From positions 1 through 49,941 of the forward strand of contig JAZULL010000045.1 of NCBI GenBank assembly GCA_045603085.1: a stretch of DNA of 49,941 nucleotides. Direction: 5' to 3'. The notes under the pieces were generated by a model. The model did no database searches and was not told the DNA's origin. It worked only from the letters and a program-made list of their open reading frames with translations. This DNA is from SVQP01 sp045603085 (GTDB taxonomy: Bacteria > Bacillota > Clostridia > Oscillospirales > CAG-272). How positions within the stretch are numbered: position 1 is the stretch's first letter; the number at the start of each line of letters is the position of its first letter. Made by a program: the position numbers and the translations under genes. Positions 16,311-26,500 of the stretch are shown one piece after another.

Positions 16311-17927
16311 ATGAAAAAACAACCCAAGCTTGATGCAAAGGGCTATCGCAAGTTTGGCTTCAGAGACAAGATTGCGTATGCTGCAGGCGACTTCGGTTGC
16401 AACATGAGCTTCTCGCTCAAGGGCACCGTACAAACCTTCTGGCTGGTCTTCATGATGATGGAAACCGGTCTGTTCTCGATCCTTCTCCTGCTGGTACAGG
16501 CGTGGGATGCGATCAACGACCCGCTTATCGGTTCTCTGATCGACAGCGATAAGAGAAAGTATAAGCTGGGTAAGTACAAGACCTACATCCTGATCGGCGC
16601 GCTCGGCCTGCTGGTCGGCGGCGCGGCCGTATTCATTCCTTTCCCCCAGGCACCCGTCGTGCTCAAGGCAGTTCTGTTCATTCTGGGCTACGTGATCTGG
16701 GATGCAGCTTACACCATGGCTAACGTTCCTTACGGCACCATGCTTAACATCGTGACCGAGGATGCAGGCCAGAGAGCACAGCTTTCCGTATTCCGCTCCA
16801 TCGGCGGCGCAGTCGGCGGCATGATCCCCGGCATAATCCTGCCCATGCTGATCTGGCAGAAGGTTACCTTTGATCCCGCAAACCCCACTTGGTTCCTTGA
16901 TAAGATCGAGATTCCCGAAGGCGCAGAGAGCGCATTTGCTCCCGAAAACTTCCTTACCAACCCCGTGACGGGCGAGCTTTACAAGGCCGGTGAGGCCGTT
17001 CTCAGCCCCCTGACCGGTAAGCAGCTTGAGGTTCTGCTTGGCGACAGAGTGTTCATCGCAGCGCTGATCATGGGCATTCTGGGCTTCGTTGCATTCCTGT
17101 TCATGCTCAAGAACATCACCATCCGCGGCAACGAGTATGCTATGCTCAACCAGGAGGGTGGCGAAAAGGTTAACCTGTTCAAGTCCTTTGGCGCATTCAT
17201 CAAGAACCGTCCCGCAGTTGGTTGCACCATTGCCGCTATGGGTATGTTCCTTGGCATGCAGTCTGCCTCCACCGCAACCACCATCATGTTCGCAACCCAC
17301 TTCGGTAAGGCTTCCTTGTCCGGTCTTGTGCAGATGGTTGGCTTCCTTCCCATGTTTATCTTCATGCCCTTTGCAACCATTCTTGTCAAGAAGTTCGGTA
17401 AGAAAGAGGTTGCAGGCATTGGTTCTGTCGCAGGCCTGATAGGCGGCGGTATTCTGTGTGTATTCCCGCTGTTCCCCGATAATCTGCAGCTGCTCGTCTA
17501 CATGGCAGGTCTGGTATTCTTCGGCCTTGGCATGGGCTTCTACAACTGCGTATCCTGGGCTATGATGGGTGATGCGATCGACTACTCCGAGTGGAAGACC
17601 GGCAAGAGAGAGGAAAGCGTTGTTTACGCGCTGCACTCCTTCTTCCGTAAGCTTGCTCAGGGTATTGGCCCCGCAGCCGTGATCGCTCTTATGGGTACTT
17701 CCTTGATCGGCTACGACGTAGCACTTGGCACCATCGGTCAGTCTGCTGAAACCGCAGGCAGACTTTGCTGGTTGGTTGCAGGTCTGTATATGCTCAGTGC
17801 AGTTTGCCAGTTCGTCGGTGTCGTTCTGATCTACAACGTAGACAGAAAGACCCTCTCTAAGATGACTGCAGAGCTCGCAGAGCGCAGAGCAGAGCAGGAG
17901 GCCGAACAGGAACCTGTTCAGGAATAA
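16311..17927 (+). CDS. GPH-family sugar:cation symporter (MFS)
   Basis: 538 residues with about twelve hydrophobic segments. The N-terminal half has the MelB/GPH signature AWDAINDPLIGSLIDSDKRK, with the acidic residues that bind the coupling cation in this family; NVPYGTML also fits. These carriers import glycosides, pentosides or hexuronides with Na+ or H+. A large soluble insertion (about 185-235) lies between membrane segments. The tail is Glu/Gln/Ala-rich. The start ATG has AGAGG ten bases upstream. The divergent AraC gene and the downstream GH2 enzyme suggest uptake of a glycoside that GH2 hydrolyses inside the cell. Confidence 0.9.
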   Translation: MKKQPKLDAKGYRKFGFRDKIAYAAGDFGCNMSFSLKGTVQTFWLVFMMMETGLFSILLLLVQAWDAINDPLIGSLIDSDKRKYKLGKYKTYILIGALGLLVGGAAVFIPFPQAPVVLKAVLFILGYVIWDAAYTMANVPYGTMLNIVTEDAGQRAQLSVFRSIGGAVGGMIPGIILPMLIWQKVTFDPANPTWFLDKIEIPEGAESAFAPENFLTNPVTGELYKAGEAVLSPLTGKQLEVLLGDRVFIAALIMGILGFVAFLFMLKNITIRGNEYAMLNQEGGEKVNLFKSFGAFIKNRPAVGCTIAAMGMFLGMQSASTATTIMFATHFGKASLSGLVQMVGFLPMFIFMPFATILVKKFGKKEVAGIGSVAGLIGGGILCVFPLFPDNLQLLVYMAGLVFFGLGMGFYNCVSWAMMGDAIDYSEWKTGKREESVVYALHSFFRKLAQGIGPAAVIALMGTSLIGYDVALGTIGQSAETAGRLCWLVAGLYMLSAVCQFVGVVLIYNVDRKTLSKMTAELAERRAEQEAEQEPVQE

Positions 17928-17952
17928 TCTGACTCCAATATTCAGCCTTTTA

Positions 17953-17984
17953 AGCCCCCGACAATTTCAGATTTGTCGGGGGCT
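17953..17984 (+). terminator. terminator between symporter and GH2
   Basis: Twelve-bp stem AGCCCCCGACAA (17953-17964) with 17973-17984, followed by a weak T tract (CATTTG). No promoter is visible before the next gene at 18024, so this may act as a partial terminator within one operon. Confidence 0.75.
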
Positions 17985-18023
17985 CATTTGTGAAAATTCT
18001 ACTTGAAATTCAGGAGACTATTT

Positions 18024-20306
18024 GTGAGAAACGTTATCAATCTTAATCAGAATTGGCTGTTCTGCAAGGCGACGGCCGATATTTCCGTCAGAGAGGGTGA
18101 GCAGGTCAATCTGCCGCACTCCTGGAATGCGATCGACGGTCAGGACGGCGGCAACGACTATTACCGCGGCTCTTGCCTGTACGTCAAGACACTTACTAAA
18201 GCAGACCTGCCCGCGGCAGACTGCTACTACCTTGAGATCCGCGGCGCGAACTCCTCGGCTGACGTATACGTTGGCGGCGAGAAGCTGGCGCATCACGACG
18301 GCGGCTACTCCACCTGGAGAGTTGACCTGACCGAAAAGCTGACCGACACCACCGAGATCGCCATCGTGGTTGACAACTCCCCCAACGAGACCGTCTACCC
18401 CCAGATGGCTGACTTTACCTTCTACGGCGGTATTTACCGTGACGTTAACCTGATCGCGGTCAACAAGTCCCACTTTGACCTGGACTACTACGGCGGCTCC
18501 GGTCTTGCCATCACCCCCGAGGTGGACGGCAAGGACGCGCACGTCAAGATGCAGACGTGGGTCACGAATGGTGAGGGCCTCGACGTCCGTTATACCGTCA
18601 CCGACGCAAACGGCCGGACCGTTGCACAGGCTGTCGGTGCAGGTGAGCTGAGCGTGGACGTTGAAAACGTGATTCTGTGGCACGGCCGCAAGAATCCTTA
18701 TCTGTATACCGCCACTGCCGAGCTGCTGAGTGCGGACGGCGAGGTGCTGGATCAGGTCAGCGCACGCTTCGGCGTCAGAACCTTCAAGATCGATCCCGAC
18801 AACGGCTTTATCCTCAACGGTGAGGAATATCCTCTGCGCGGCGTATCCCGTCACCAGGACAGATGGGGTGTTGGCAACGCGCTGCTGCCCGAGCACCACA
18901 GAGAGGATATGGATCTGATCTGCGAGGTGGGCGCGACCACCATTCGTCTGGCGCACTACCAGCACGACCAGTATTTCTACGATCTGTGTGACGAGCGCGG
19001 TCTTGTGATCTGGGCGGAGATCCCTTATATCTCCAGACACATGCCCGGCGGCAGAGAGAACACCATCTCTCAGATGAAGGAGCTGGTTACACAGAACTAT
19101 AACCACCCCTCCATCGTGGTCTGGGGTCTTTCCAACGAGATCTCGATCGCAGGCTCGGACGACGACCTCCTTGAAAACCACCGCATCCTCAACGACATGG
19201 TGCACGAGATGGATAAGACCAGACTGACCACCATTGCGGCTGTTTCGATGTGCAAGATGGACGATCCCTACATTCAGATCCCCGACGTGGTTTCCTACAA
19301 CCACTACTTTGGCTGGTACGGCGGCGAGACCCAGATGAACGGCCCTTGGTTTGATAAGTTCCACGCCACACACCCCACCATTCCGATCGGCTGCTCCGAG
19401 TATGGCTGTGAGGCGCTCAACTGGCACACCAGCGACCCCAAGCAGGGCGACTACACCGAGGAATATCAGGCGTATTACCACGAGGAGCTGATCAAGCAGC
19501 TGTTTACCCGTAAGTACGTCTGGGCAACCCACGTTTGGAACATGTTCGATTTCGGCGCCGATGCAAGAGCAGAGGGCGGCGAGAACGGCCAGAACCATAA
19601 GGGACTGGTCACCATGGACAGAAAGTACAAGAAGGACGCCTTCTATGCATACAAGGCATGGCTAGTATCTGCCGACGTCGATCCCTTCGTACACCTGTGC
19701 GGCAAGAGATATATCGACCGCGTGGAGGACGTCACCAAGGTCACGGTTTACTCCAACCTGCCCGAGGTTGAGCTGTTTGTCAACGGCGAGAGCATCGGTA
19801 AGAAGACCGCCGAGGATCACTTCTTCTACTTCGACGTTCCCAACGTAGGCGAGAGCACTATCGTTGCAAAGGCAGGAGACCTGAGTGACGAGGGCAAGAT
19901 CCGCAAGGTTGCCAAGATGAACATGGATTACGTACTGCGCGAGGTTGGCGCTGTGCTCAACTGGTTTGACGTAGTGGAAAAGCCCGGCAGATTCTCGCTC
20001 AACGATAAGCTTGGCGATATCATGTCCTGCTTCAGAGGTAAGATGTGGTTCTTGCGTCTTGGACTGAAGCTCAAGAAAAAGATGGATGCCAACAAGAAGG
20101 GCAAGCAAAAGGGAGAGAAGAAGAGCGGTGGCTTTGAGGTGGATCTCAAGGCTGACGGCGGCCTGATGCAGATGATGGGCGGCTTTACCGTGCTTCGTCT
20201 GTCTTCCATGATGGGCATGATGAACATCAGCTTTACCAAGGAAGAGCTGCTCAAGCTCAACAAGCAGCTTAACCGCATCCGCAAGCCCAAGAATCTCAAA
20301 AAGTAA
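18024..20306 (+). CDS. glycoside hydrolase family 2 enzyme with Lys-rich C-terminal extension
   Basis: 760 residues, no signal peptide. The GTG at 18024 is chosen because AGGAG sits 7 bases upstream; the frame extends to a TTG at 18003 that would translate the ribosome site itself. Domains: sugar-binding jelly roll (about 1-150, NLPHSWNAIDGQDGGNDYYRG), immunoglobulin-like (150-255), TIM barrel (255-555). Catalytic residues by family logic are Glu372 in WGLSNEIS (acid/base) and Glu459 in GCSEYG (nucleophile). A second Ig-like domain spans 560-630. After it comes an unusual extension (about 638-760) with a very basic linker (KKKMDANKKGKQKGEKK) and a Met-rich segment. The enzyme is probably a beta-galactosidase or beta-glucuronidase type. 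It follows the symporter and may be expressed with it. Confidence 0.9.
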   Translation: MRNVINLNQNWLFCKATADISVREGEQVNLPHSWNAIDGQDGGNDYYRGSCLYVKTLTKADLPAADCYYLEIRGANSSADVYVGGEKLAHHDGGYSTWRVDLTEKLTDTTEIAIVVDNSPNETVYPQMADFTFYGGIYRDVNLIAVNKSHFDLDYYGGSGLAITPEVDGKDAHVKMQTWVTNGEGLDVRYTVTDANGRTVAQAVGAGELSVDVENVILWHGRKNPYLYTATAELLSADGEVLDQVSARFGVRTFKIDPDNGFILNGEEYPLRGVSRHQDRWGVGNALLPEHHREDMDLICEVGATTIRLAHYQHDQYFYDLCDERGLVIWAEIPYISRHMPGGRENTISQMKELVTQNYNHPSIVVWGLSNEISIAGSDDDLLENHRILNDMVHEMDKTRLTTIAAVSMCKMDDPYIQIPDVVSYNHYFGWYGGETQMNGPWFDKFHATHPTIPIGCSEYGCEALNWHTSDPKQGDYTEEYQAYYHEELIKQLFTRKYVWATHVWNMFDFGADARAEGGENGQNHKGLVTMDRKYKKDAFYAYKAWLVSADVDPFVHLCGKRYIDRVEDVTKVTVYSNLPEVELFVNGESIGKKTAEDHFFYFDVPNVGESTIVAKAGDLSDEGKIRKVAKMNMDYVLREVGAVLNWFDVVEKPGRFSLNDKLGDIMSCFRGKMWFLRLGLKLKKKMDANKKGKQKGEKKSGGFEVDLKADGGLMQMMGGFTVLRLSSMMGMMNISFTKEELLKLNKQLNRIRKPKNLKK

Positions 20307-20311
20307 TAGAA

Positions 20312-20337
20312 AAGCCCCGACCATAAGGTCGGGGCAT
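20312..20337. terminator. bidirectional terminator
   Basis: Nine-bp perfect stem GCCCCGACC (20314-20322) with 20327-20335, loop ataa. It ends the GH2 gene and, with a better T-run, the convergent acetyltransferase gene. Confidence 0.85.
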
Positions 20338-20340
20338 CAT

Positions 20341-20961
20341 TTATCCCTTTAAAATGGCTTCGATCTCGGGATCGATCCTTCTTTTTTTGAAATAGTACAG
20401 CTTGTCCTCGTCGGTGATGGGACGGATGACGCGGCAGGGATTGCCGGCGGCCACTACCATGTCGGGGATGTCGTGCGTGACCACGCTGCCCGCACCGATC
20501 ACCACGCCCGAGCCGATATGCACGCCGGGGCAGATGACGCTCTGCGCACCGATCCATACGTCGTTGCCGATCGTGATGCCGATGCCGTATTCGTAGCCGG
20601 TGTTGCGGATCTCGGGGTGAATGGGGTGGCCGGCGGTGTAAATGCCAACGCCCGGGGCGAGGAAGCAGTTATCACCGATGGTGACGCGGGCCACGTCCAG
20701 AATGGTGCAGTTGAAATTTGCAAAAAAGTTCTTGCCCACGAAAATGTTGCGGCCGTAGTCACAGTAAAAGGGCGGATTGATCATGGTGGTGTCGTCCGAG
20801 CAGCCGAGCAGCTGCTTGACGGTTGTGCGAATGGCGGCATAGTCGGTGTAATCCGCCTTATTGAGCCGGTTGAGCAGCTCACGCGCTTGCTTCATCTGCG
20901 CAGCTGTGTCACGGTCAAACATATAAAGCATTTCGGCATCTCTGCGGTCCGTGTTGTTCAT
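20341..20961 (-). CDS. maltose/galactoside O-acetyltransferase (LacA/Maa-like)
   Basis: 206 residues. The N-terminal helical Mac domain (EMLYMFDRDTAAQMKQARELL) is followed by the left-handed beta-helix of hexapeptide repeats (ITIGNDVWIGAQSVICPG, VHIGSGVVIGAGSVV). TAGHPIHPEIR carries the catalytic His of this family. The enzyme moves acetyl from acetyl-CoA to a sugar hydroxyl, and in LacA this is seen as detoxification of non-metabolised sugars. The start at 20961 is supported by AGAGGAG; a longer in-frame extension upstream covers the promoter. It is divergent from the DUF6259-type gene, with interlocked promoters. Confidence 0.92.
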   Translation of the reverse strand: MNNTDRRDAEMLYMFDRDTAAQMKQARELLNRLNKADYTDYAAIRTTVKQLLGCSDDTTMINPPFYCDYGRNIFVGKNFFANFNCTILDVARVTIGDNCFLAPGVGIYTAGHPIHPEIRNTGYEYGIGITIGNDVWIGAQSVICPGVHIGSGVVIGAGSVVTHDIPDMVVAAGNPCRVIRPITDEDKLYYFKKRRIDPEIEAILKG

Positions 20962-21012
20962 AAAGCTCCTCTTGCTTTCCGTTTGGTGTGTACATTGTGT
21001 TGTTCTTTTCAA

Positions 21013-21077
21013 AGTATAGCATAAAAATCCGGAATTTGCAAGAGCGGATTGCAAAGTGATCAATTGTATGCTATAAT
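21013..21077. promoter_or_regulatory. divergent promoter pair with inverted repeat
   Basis: Minus-strand promoter: TTGCAA (21041-21036), 17 bases, TATACT (21018-21013), for the acetyltransferase. Plus-strand promoter: TTGCAA (21049-21054), 17 bases, TATAAT (21072-21077), for the gene at 21111. The two -35 boxes form an inverted repeat TTTGCAA-7-TTGCAAA (21035-21055). Confidence 0.8.
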
Positions 21078-21110
21078 AGACACAGAAAAATCCATTTATG
21101 GGAGAACGAT

Positions 21111-23183
21111 ATGCAATCCTTACATCTTTCCAATATGACACTCAACGTGGATTTTGCTGCCGGCAAGATCACCTCTCTGCAGTTTGGCGGCCGCGAGCGC
21201 GTGGCAGCAAAAAAGCCGCTTTTTGGCCTGCGCCTGCGCGATACGGCAGGCAATCCGCTCGTGCTTGGCGCGGCTGATGCCAAGCAATGCACGCTCACCG
21301 AGGACGGTGCGATCTATACGGGCTTTGGCGTGGATGGGCTTTGCGTACAGGTTCACCTGACCGAAAAGCAGGGAAGTGCCGCCTGGAGGATTTCCGTTTC
21401 GGGACTTTCCGATCAGTATTTTGCAGAGTGGGTGGATTTCCCGCTCGTGACCCTGCCTGCTTTGCGCGAGAATAATGGGAGTGGCGACGGCGGACAGATC
21501 CTGCTCCCTTATAACGAGGGTGTGTTGGTCTCCAACAACGACCACCGCCAGATGACCGATTTCCGTCATTGGGAGCCCGAATATCCCAGCCTTGGCTGTT
21601 ATCCCGTATTCCCCAACATGATCTGCTCGCAGATGATGGCGTATCTGTGGGAGGATGCAGGGCTTTATATGGGCGCGCACGATACCGCGCGCGGTGTCAA
21701 GGGCATCAGCTTTTATCCCGAAAACGGCGGCACCACCATGCAGATGCGGCTGTTCTGCGGCGCGGACTACGGTCAGGACTACTGTATGGATTACGATATC
21801 GTCTGGACGGCCATTGACGGCCGATGGGAGTCTGCCGCCGAGATCTATCGCGACTGGTTTGCGCAAAATCTGCCGCCCAGAGCCAAAAAGATCAAGGAAA
21901 ATCCCGATCTGCCCGCATGGTATAGCGAGTGTCCCTTGGTGGTGACCTATTGCGTGCGCGGCATTCACGATATGGACGAAATGTCCCCCAACGCGCTGTT
22001 TCCGTACACCAACGCCCTGCCGCTCTTGGATCAGATCAAATCCCGCGCCGAGGCAAGGCTGCTGGTACTGCTGATGCATTGGGAGGGCACCGCCCCTTGG
22101 GCACCGCCCTACGTCTGGCCCCCCTATGGCGGCACCGAGAATTTCACGGTGTTCAAGGACGCGCTTCATGCGCGGGGGGATCTGCTTGGCGTGTATTGCT
22201 CGGGCTTTGGCTATACACTCAAGAGCAATTTGGTGGACGATTACGATTGCACCGAGATCTGTGAGCGCCAGGGCCTGGAGGTCGGTATGTGCGCAGGGCC
22301 TGACGGCAAAGTGGCCATCAGCCGCATCTGCACTGGCCAGAGAAGGGGCTATGATATCTGCCCCGCATCCGAGGTGGGACACGATATTCTGGCAAAGGCT
22401 TACGAGCCGCTGTTTGAAAGCGGTATCGACTACGCGCAGATTCTGGATCAAAACCACGGCGGCGGCCAGTATTTCTGCTACAGCCGCGACCATGGCCATC
22501 CGCCCGCACCGGGTGCTTGGATGACCGCCAATATGCAGAAAATGCTTGGCGAATGGAACGGCATGGCGGGCGGCATGCTGCTGGGATGTGAAAGTGCGGC
22601 GGCCGAGCCCTTTGTGGGCAATCTGCTCATGAGTGACAACCGCTTTGAGCTCAATTATCATATCGGCACGCCCGTGCCGCTGTACGCCTATATTTATCAC
22701 GAATATCTGCGCAATTTCATGGGCAATCAGGTGTCCTGCCCGTTTGGAAACGATCAGGATACGCTCTGCTACCGCGTGGGCTATTCCTTTGCAGCGGGAG
22801 ACCTTATGACCTTGGTGCTGACCCCCGACGGCGGCTTGATGACCAACTGGGGCAACCACGATTTCTCGCGCCTGCCCGACAAGGAAAAGGCGCTGGATCT
22901 GGTAGCCAACCTGACCCGCTTTTACCGAAAGGGCGCAGGGAAGTACCTGCATGCGGGGCGCATGATTCCCACCAAGCCGATCAAGTGCACAGAGAAAGAA
23001 TTCTTTATGGAATGGTATGGCCGGAATTGCATCATTCCCGGCGTCTACACCACCGCTTGGGAGGCCGAGGATGGCACGCGCGCGCAGATTTTTGTCAACC
23101 CCGGCGATGCCGACGAGATCTGCACCGTCGACGGCAAGCAGATCACCGTGCCTGCAAGAGATGCAGTGATGATGGAGATCTAA
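21111..23183 (+). CDS. DUF6259-type putative glycoside hydrolase
   Basis: 690 residues, no signal peptide. The N-terminal 270 residues are a beta-rich domain (MTLNVDFAAGKITSLQFGG). From about 270 a barrel-like domain begins (LPAWYSECPLVVTYCVRG) with LVLLMHWEGTAPWAPPYVW, GVYCSGFGYT and YAQILDQNHGGGQYFCYSRD. The carboxylate in ILDQNHGG is a plausible catalytic residue. A small C-terminal beta-domain closes the protein. The pattern matches my memory of DUF6259 proteins, which resemble GH-D/GH101-like glycosidases, but I cannot confirm it. GGGAGAA precedes the ATG. Its divergent promoter with a sugar acetyltransferase supports a role in sugar use. Confidence 0.7.
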   Translation: MQSLHLSNMTLNVDFAAGKITSLQFGGRERVAAKKPLFGLRLRDTAGNPLVLGAADAKQCTLTEDGAIYTGFGVDGLCVQVHLTEKQGSAAWRISVSGLSDQYFAEWVDFPLVTLPALRENNGSGDGGQILLPYNEGVLVSNNDHRQMTDFRHWEPEYPSLGCYPVFPNMICSQMMAYLWEDAGLYMGAHDTARGVKGISFYPENGGTTMQMRLFCGADYGQDYCMDYDIVWTAIDGRWESAAEIYRDWFAQNLPPRAKKIKENPDLPAWYSECPLVVTYCVRGIHDMDEMSPNALFPYTNALPLLDQIKSRAEARLLVLLMHWEGTAPWAPPYVWPPYGGTENFTVFKDALHARGDLLGVYCSGFGYTLKSNLVDDYDCTEICERQGLEVGMCAGPDGKVAISRICTGQRRGYDICPASEVGHDILAKAYEPLFESGIDYAQILDQNHGGGQYFCYSRDHGHPPAPGAWMTANMQKMLGEWNGMAGGMLLGCESAAAEPFVGNLLMSDNRFELNYHIGTPVPLYAYIYHEYLRNFMGNQVSCPFGNDQDTLCYRVGYSFAAGDLMTLVLTPDGGLMTNWGNHDFSRLPDKEKALDLVANLTRFYRKGAGKYLHAGRMIPTKPIKCTEKEFFMEWYGRNCIIPGVYTTAWEAEDGTRAQIFVNPGDADEICTVDGKQITVPARDAVMMEI

Positions 23184-23187
23184 TGCG

Positions 23188-23226
23188 AAAAAGAAAGACG
23201 AACCAATTGGTTCATCTTTCTTTTTT
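23188..23226 (+). terminator. terminator of the DUF6259-type gene
   Basis: AAGAAAGACGAACC pairs with GGTTCATCTTTCTT around AATT (one mismatch), followed by six T. It begins five bases after the stop. Confidence 0.85.
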
Positions 23227-23227
23227 A

Positions 23228-23350
23228 TGGCGGAGAAGGTGGGATTTACGAACCCGTGTTTACGCCAATAGTCGTGGGAACTGTTAAGTTATCCTGCGCA
23301 AACCATGCATATCGCGGCGCTTGGGCGCCGCTTATGCGAGGGTTCGATCG
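23228..23350. repeat. dispersed repeat R1 with tRNA-Ser 3'-end start
   Basis: Begins with TGGCGGAGAAGGTGGGATTT, identical to the 3' end (reverse complement) of the tRNA-Ser at 29327-29417. Then a variable stretch, then a core containing a hairpin: GCATA and GCGGCGC pair with GCGCCGC and TATGC around loop TTGG. It ends in GGGTTCGATCGGTG. The copy R2 is at 28174-28300 in the same orientation. Bases 23184-23579 hold no gene that I can support. Confidence 0.7.
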
Positions 23351-23506
23351 GTGACAGACGTCCGCCAATAAAAAGAGATCCCAGCGCTGTTGCTTTCTTT
23401 TGGCGGAGGGTGTGGGACTCGAATTGAACACCTACCCAAGCTCCATCCAAATTCTACCCAAACTTTTTGAATTCAGTGAAAAGTGAAGAGTGAAGAGTGA
23501 AAAAGT

Positions 23507-23542
23507 AAAAGAGAGCAAGTTGTGTTCGACTTGCTCTCTTTT
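23507..23542 (-). terminator. GH92 terminator, hairpin of a repeat family
   Basis: Perfect 14-bp stem AAAAGAGAGCAAGT (23507-23520) with 23529-23542, loop TGTGTTCG. On the minus strand a T-rich tract follows. On the plus strand it runs into GGCGGGAGG, as do related hairpins at 28141 and 29292. AGTGAAGAG tandem repeats precede it (23476-23498). Confidence 0.65.
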
Positions 23543-23579
23543 GGCGGGAGGAGTGAAACCTCAAACGACCCTGTTCATC

Positions 23580-26500
23580 TCATTTTTCGCCAACGTCAGA
23601 GCTGCGCTTTTTCTTTGTGGCAAAGACCGCGGCCAAGGAAGCCAGCGCCCCGACGGCGTTCAGACCCACGGAAGATCTACAGCCCTGCTTGGGCGCGTCG
23701 GTCTCGCCTTCGGTTGCCGAATCCGATTCAACGGTATCGGGAGACGTAACGGGGTTCGTCACCTCTTCCGGATCCGTCTCGGGTTCGGTTTCAGTTTCAG
23801 GCTCTGTGACAGGCTCGGTTTCAGGCTCGGTTTCAGGCTCCGGCACGTACACCTCACCGTAAACGTGGAATTCATAGATGCGCACGTATCCATCAAGAGG
23901 GCACGCGGGATTCGGAACGTACAGACGGAAATACCGCCCCACCGCTCCTTCCTCCAGCCGCGCCGTAAAGACGTTCTCGTTTTCAGGGTTCGCCGTCATG
24001 ACCGTGATCCACTTGCCGTCCTCATCCTTTGTTTGCAGGCGGTATTCGGAGGACAGATACCCTGTTCCCCCGGGCTCGTTGGCCGCCCCCATGACCACCC
24101 AACCGTCCACGCGGTAGGTCTCGCCCAGATCCACCTCCAGCCAGTAAGCGCCTCTTTGGGGTGACGTGGAGCACCACTTGGTAGACGGATTGCCGTCCAG
24201 GGCATTGGACGCCCCCTCACCGGGCTGGGAATGGCTGGCTGTGGCCTCTTTACCGTAGGACAGAGAGGTATCATATCCCACAGCGAGAGCCGCGACAGCC
24301 TTTTGGATGGCCGCTTCTGCGTTTTCACAGTCTTGAAAGGTGGCTGTTTCGCTGTCAAGCAGCCCCTTGGCCTTGGTCAAAGCGGTCTGCAGATCCGCCC
24401 ACGTCTCATTGGACCAGAAGCTCCGGGATGCGCTCGCCCAGGTATCGTAGAGCTTTTGCAGCTCCGCCTTGGTACTCACGCGGTAGAAAGCCTTCCTTAT
24501 CTCTTTAGCCAGTTGCGCATAAGCCTCCTGAATGGTCTCATTGGAGGCCATGCCGTCGTCGGCCACAGCCTTGGCGGCGGCGATAGCGTTTTTCACTTGC
24601 GTCTTTTCCGCTTCGGTCAGACCCATGGTATCTCTGGCCTCCGCGTGTGCAATCGCCCCCAGCAAAGTATCCCGGTTGATCTCTTCTTGGTTGTTGGCCA
24701 ACAGCTCGATTTCGGCCAAGGTTACGTCATGCTCGGTCAGAATGTCCAGTCGATACTCGGCGTAATAATCCACGTTGCTGACCACAAAGGGACGGGTATA
24801 GGTTTCCCACTTGAAGGTCACGTCTTCCCGCTTGTCCAAAAGAGTCCAGTTTTTGCCGTCGTTGGAGCCATACAGGGCAAAGTCGCGGGGAGCCGAGGTC
24901 TTGTCCTGTGCGGAGGTCAAGGTGTACATGGTGATACACTGCATATCCGCAAAGGAATATAATACCGAAACCTTCCCGTCCACAGGGGTCAGCGTAGTGC
25001 CGGTGACGGAGCTGTTGTCGGTCAGCAGGGACACATTCTCCGCGCCGTCACAAATAGCCTCCACCGTCTGATCCGCCTTGGGATTGGGGATTTCGTCGTT
25101 AGTGGTCAGGGATGTGGGAGCGGCATCCGGATCGGTTCCCCAGGCAGAGGGCTTGTCGGTCATTTCGAATTCGATGACAGCGCCGTTTTCGGTCAGCTCG
25201 GTCTGGAGGATACTGGTCTTGTTGTAAGGTTTGCCGTTGATGGTCAGACCGGCTACGTAAATGTTTTGAGAACTGTTGTCCGGCGCGCTGATGACCAGAT
25301 CCTTGCCGTTTTCCAGATGGATGGTAACCTTAGTAAACAGGGGGGAGCCAAAGACCAGCTCGCCGCTACCCACGTTCAGGGGATACATACCCATGGCGCT
25401 GAAGATATACCAGGCCGCCTGGGCACCGTTGTCATCATCACCGATGTAGCCGCCGCCGATCTGACTGCCGGTGTAACACTGCCGCAGAACCTGACGGACG
25501 GTCTCCTGGGTACGGTCGGGACGACCGGCATACAGATACATATAGGGAATGTGCAGGGAGGGCTCGTTGTTGTGCTGGTAGTTTCCCATCTTGACCTGAA
25601 CGATCTCGTTGATCATGGTGGGCCCGCCCATGCCCGTTGTGCTGGGATAGGGGGTGGTAAAGAATGCGTCCAGCTTGGCCGCCAGATCCTCACGGCTACC
25701 GTACAGATTCACAAGTCCCTGCCCGTCATGGGGAGCCGAGAAAGCCATATTCCATGCGTTGGTCTCCTCGTAGTCTCCGCCAAAGGCGGTGGGATTCAGA
25801 TTTTTCACGCTCCACGCCCCGTCCACGGTTCTGCCGCGGAACCATTCGCTTTCGGTGTCAAAGAGGTAGGTATAGGCCAGCGCGCGATTCATGAGGTAGG
25901 TATACCCGTCGTTGTCACCCACGGCCTTGGCCATTTGGGCGATACCCAGATCGTTCAGGCAACCGTCCAGCGTCCAGGACATCCCGTTGGAGGTGGTGTT
26001 GGGGATGTACCCCAGGAAGATACCCGTATCCATACCCTTGCGGCCGCCCATGCCCCCTGCGTAGGTGGACATATTGGCGTTCTTCAGAGCAGCCTCGTAG
26101 GCGGTCTCCACGTCAAACTCCACACCCCGCATCAGCGCATCGCCAAAGACCACGTCGGAGCTGGTGCCCGCCATGCAGTCCAGGCCGTTGGGCATAGACC
26201 AACGAGGGATCCAGTCGCAGTCACGGTAGTGGTACAAAAATCCGTTCAGCATTTCGCTGTCCTGGGAGGGCTCCAGCAGAGCGTAGGCAGGCCACGCGGT
26301 ACGGTAGGTGTCCCAGAAGCCGTTGTTGTAGTACATCTTGCCGTCTACCACCTCTTGGGTATAGGGACTTCTGTACTGCCAGCCTCCCTCTGTCCCCTCG
26401 CCTGTGTACTCGCCCATGTGGTTGGGGTAAAGGAAAAGACGGTACATATTGGAATAGAAGGATATGAGCTGATCCTCGGTAGCGCCCTCGATCTCCACGA

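Noticed and set aside
23228..23362. A complete second tRNA gene
   Set aside because: Only the acceptor/T-arm end matches tRNA-Ser; D-arm and anticodon arm are absent, so it is a fragment or repeat.
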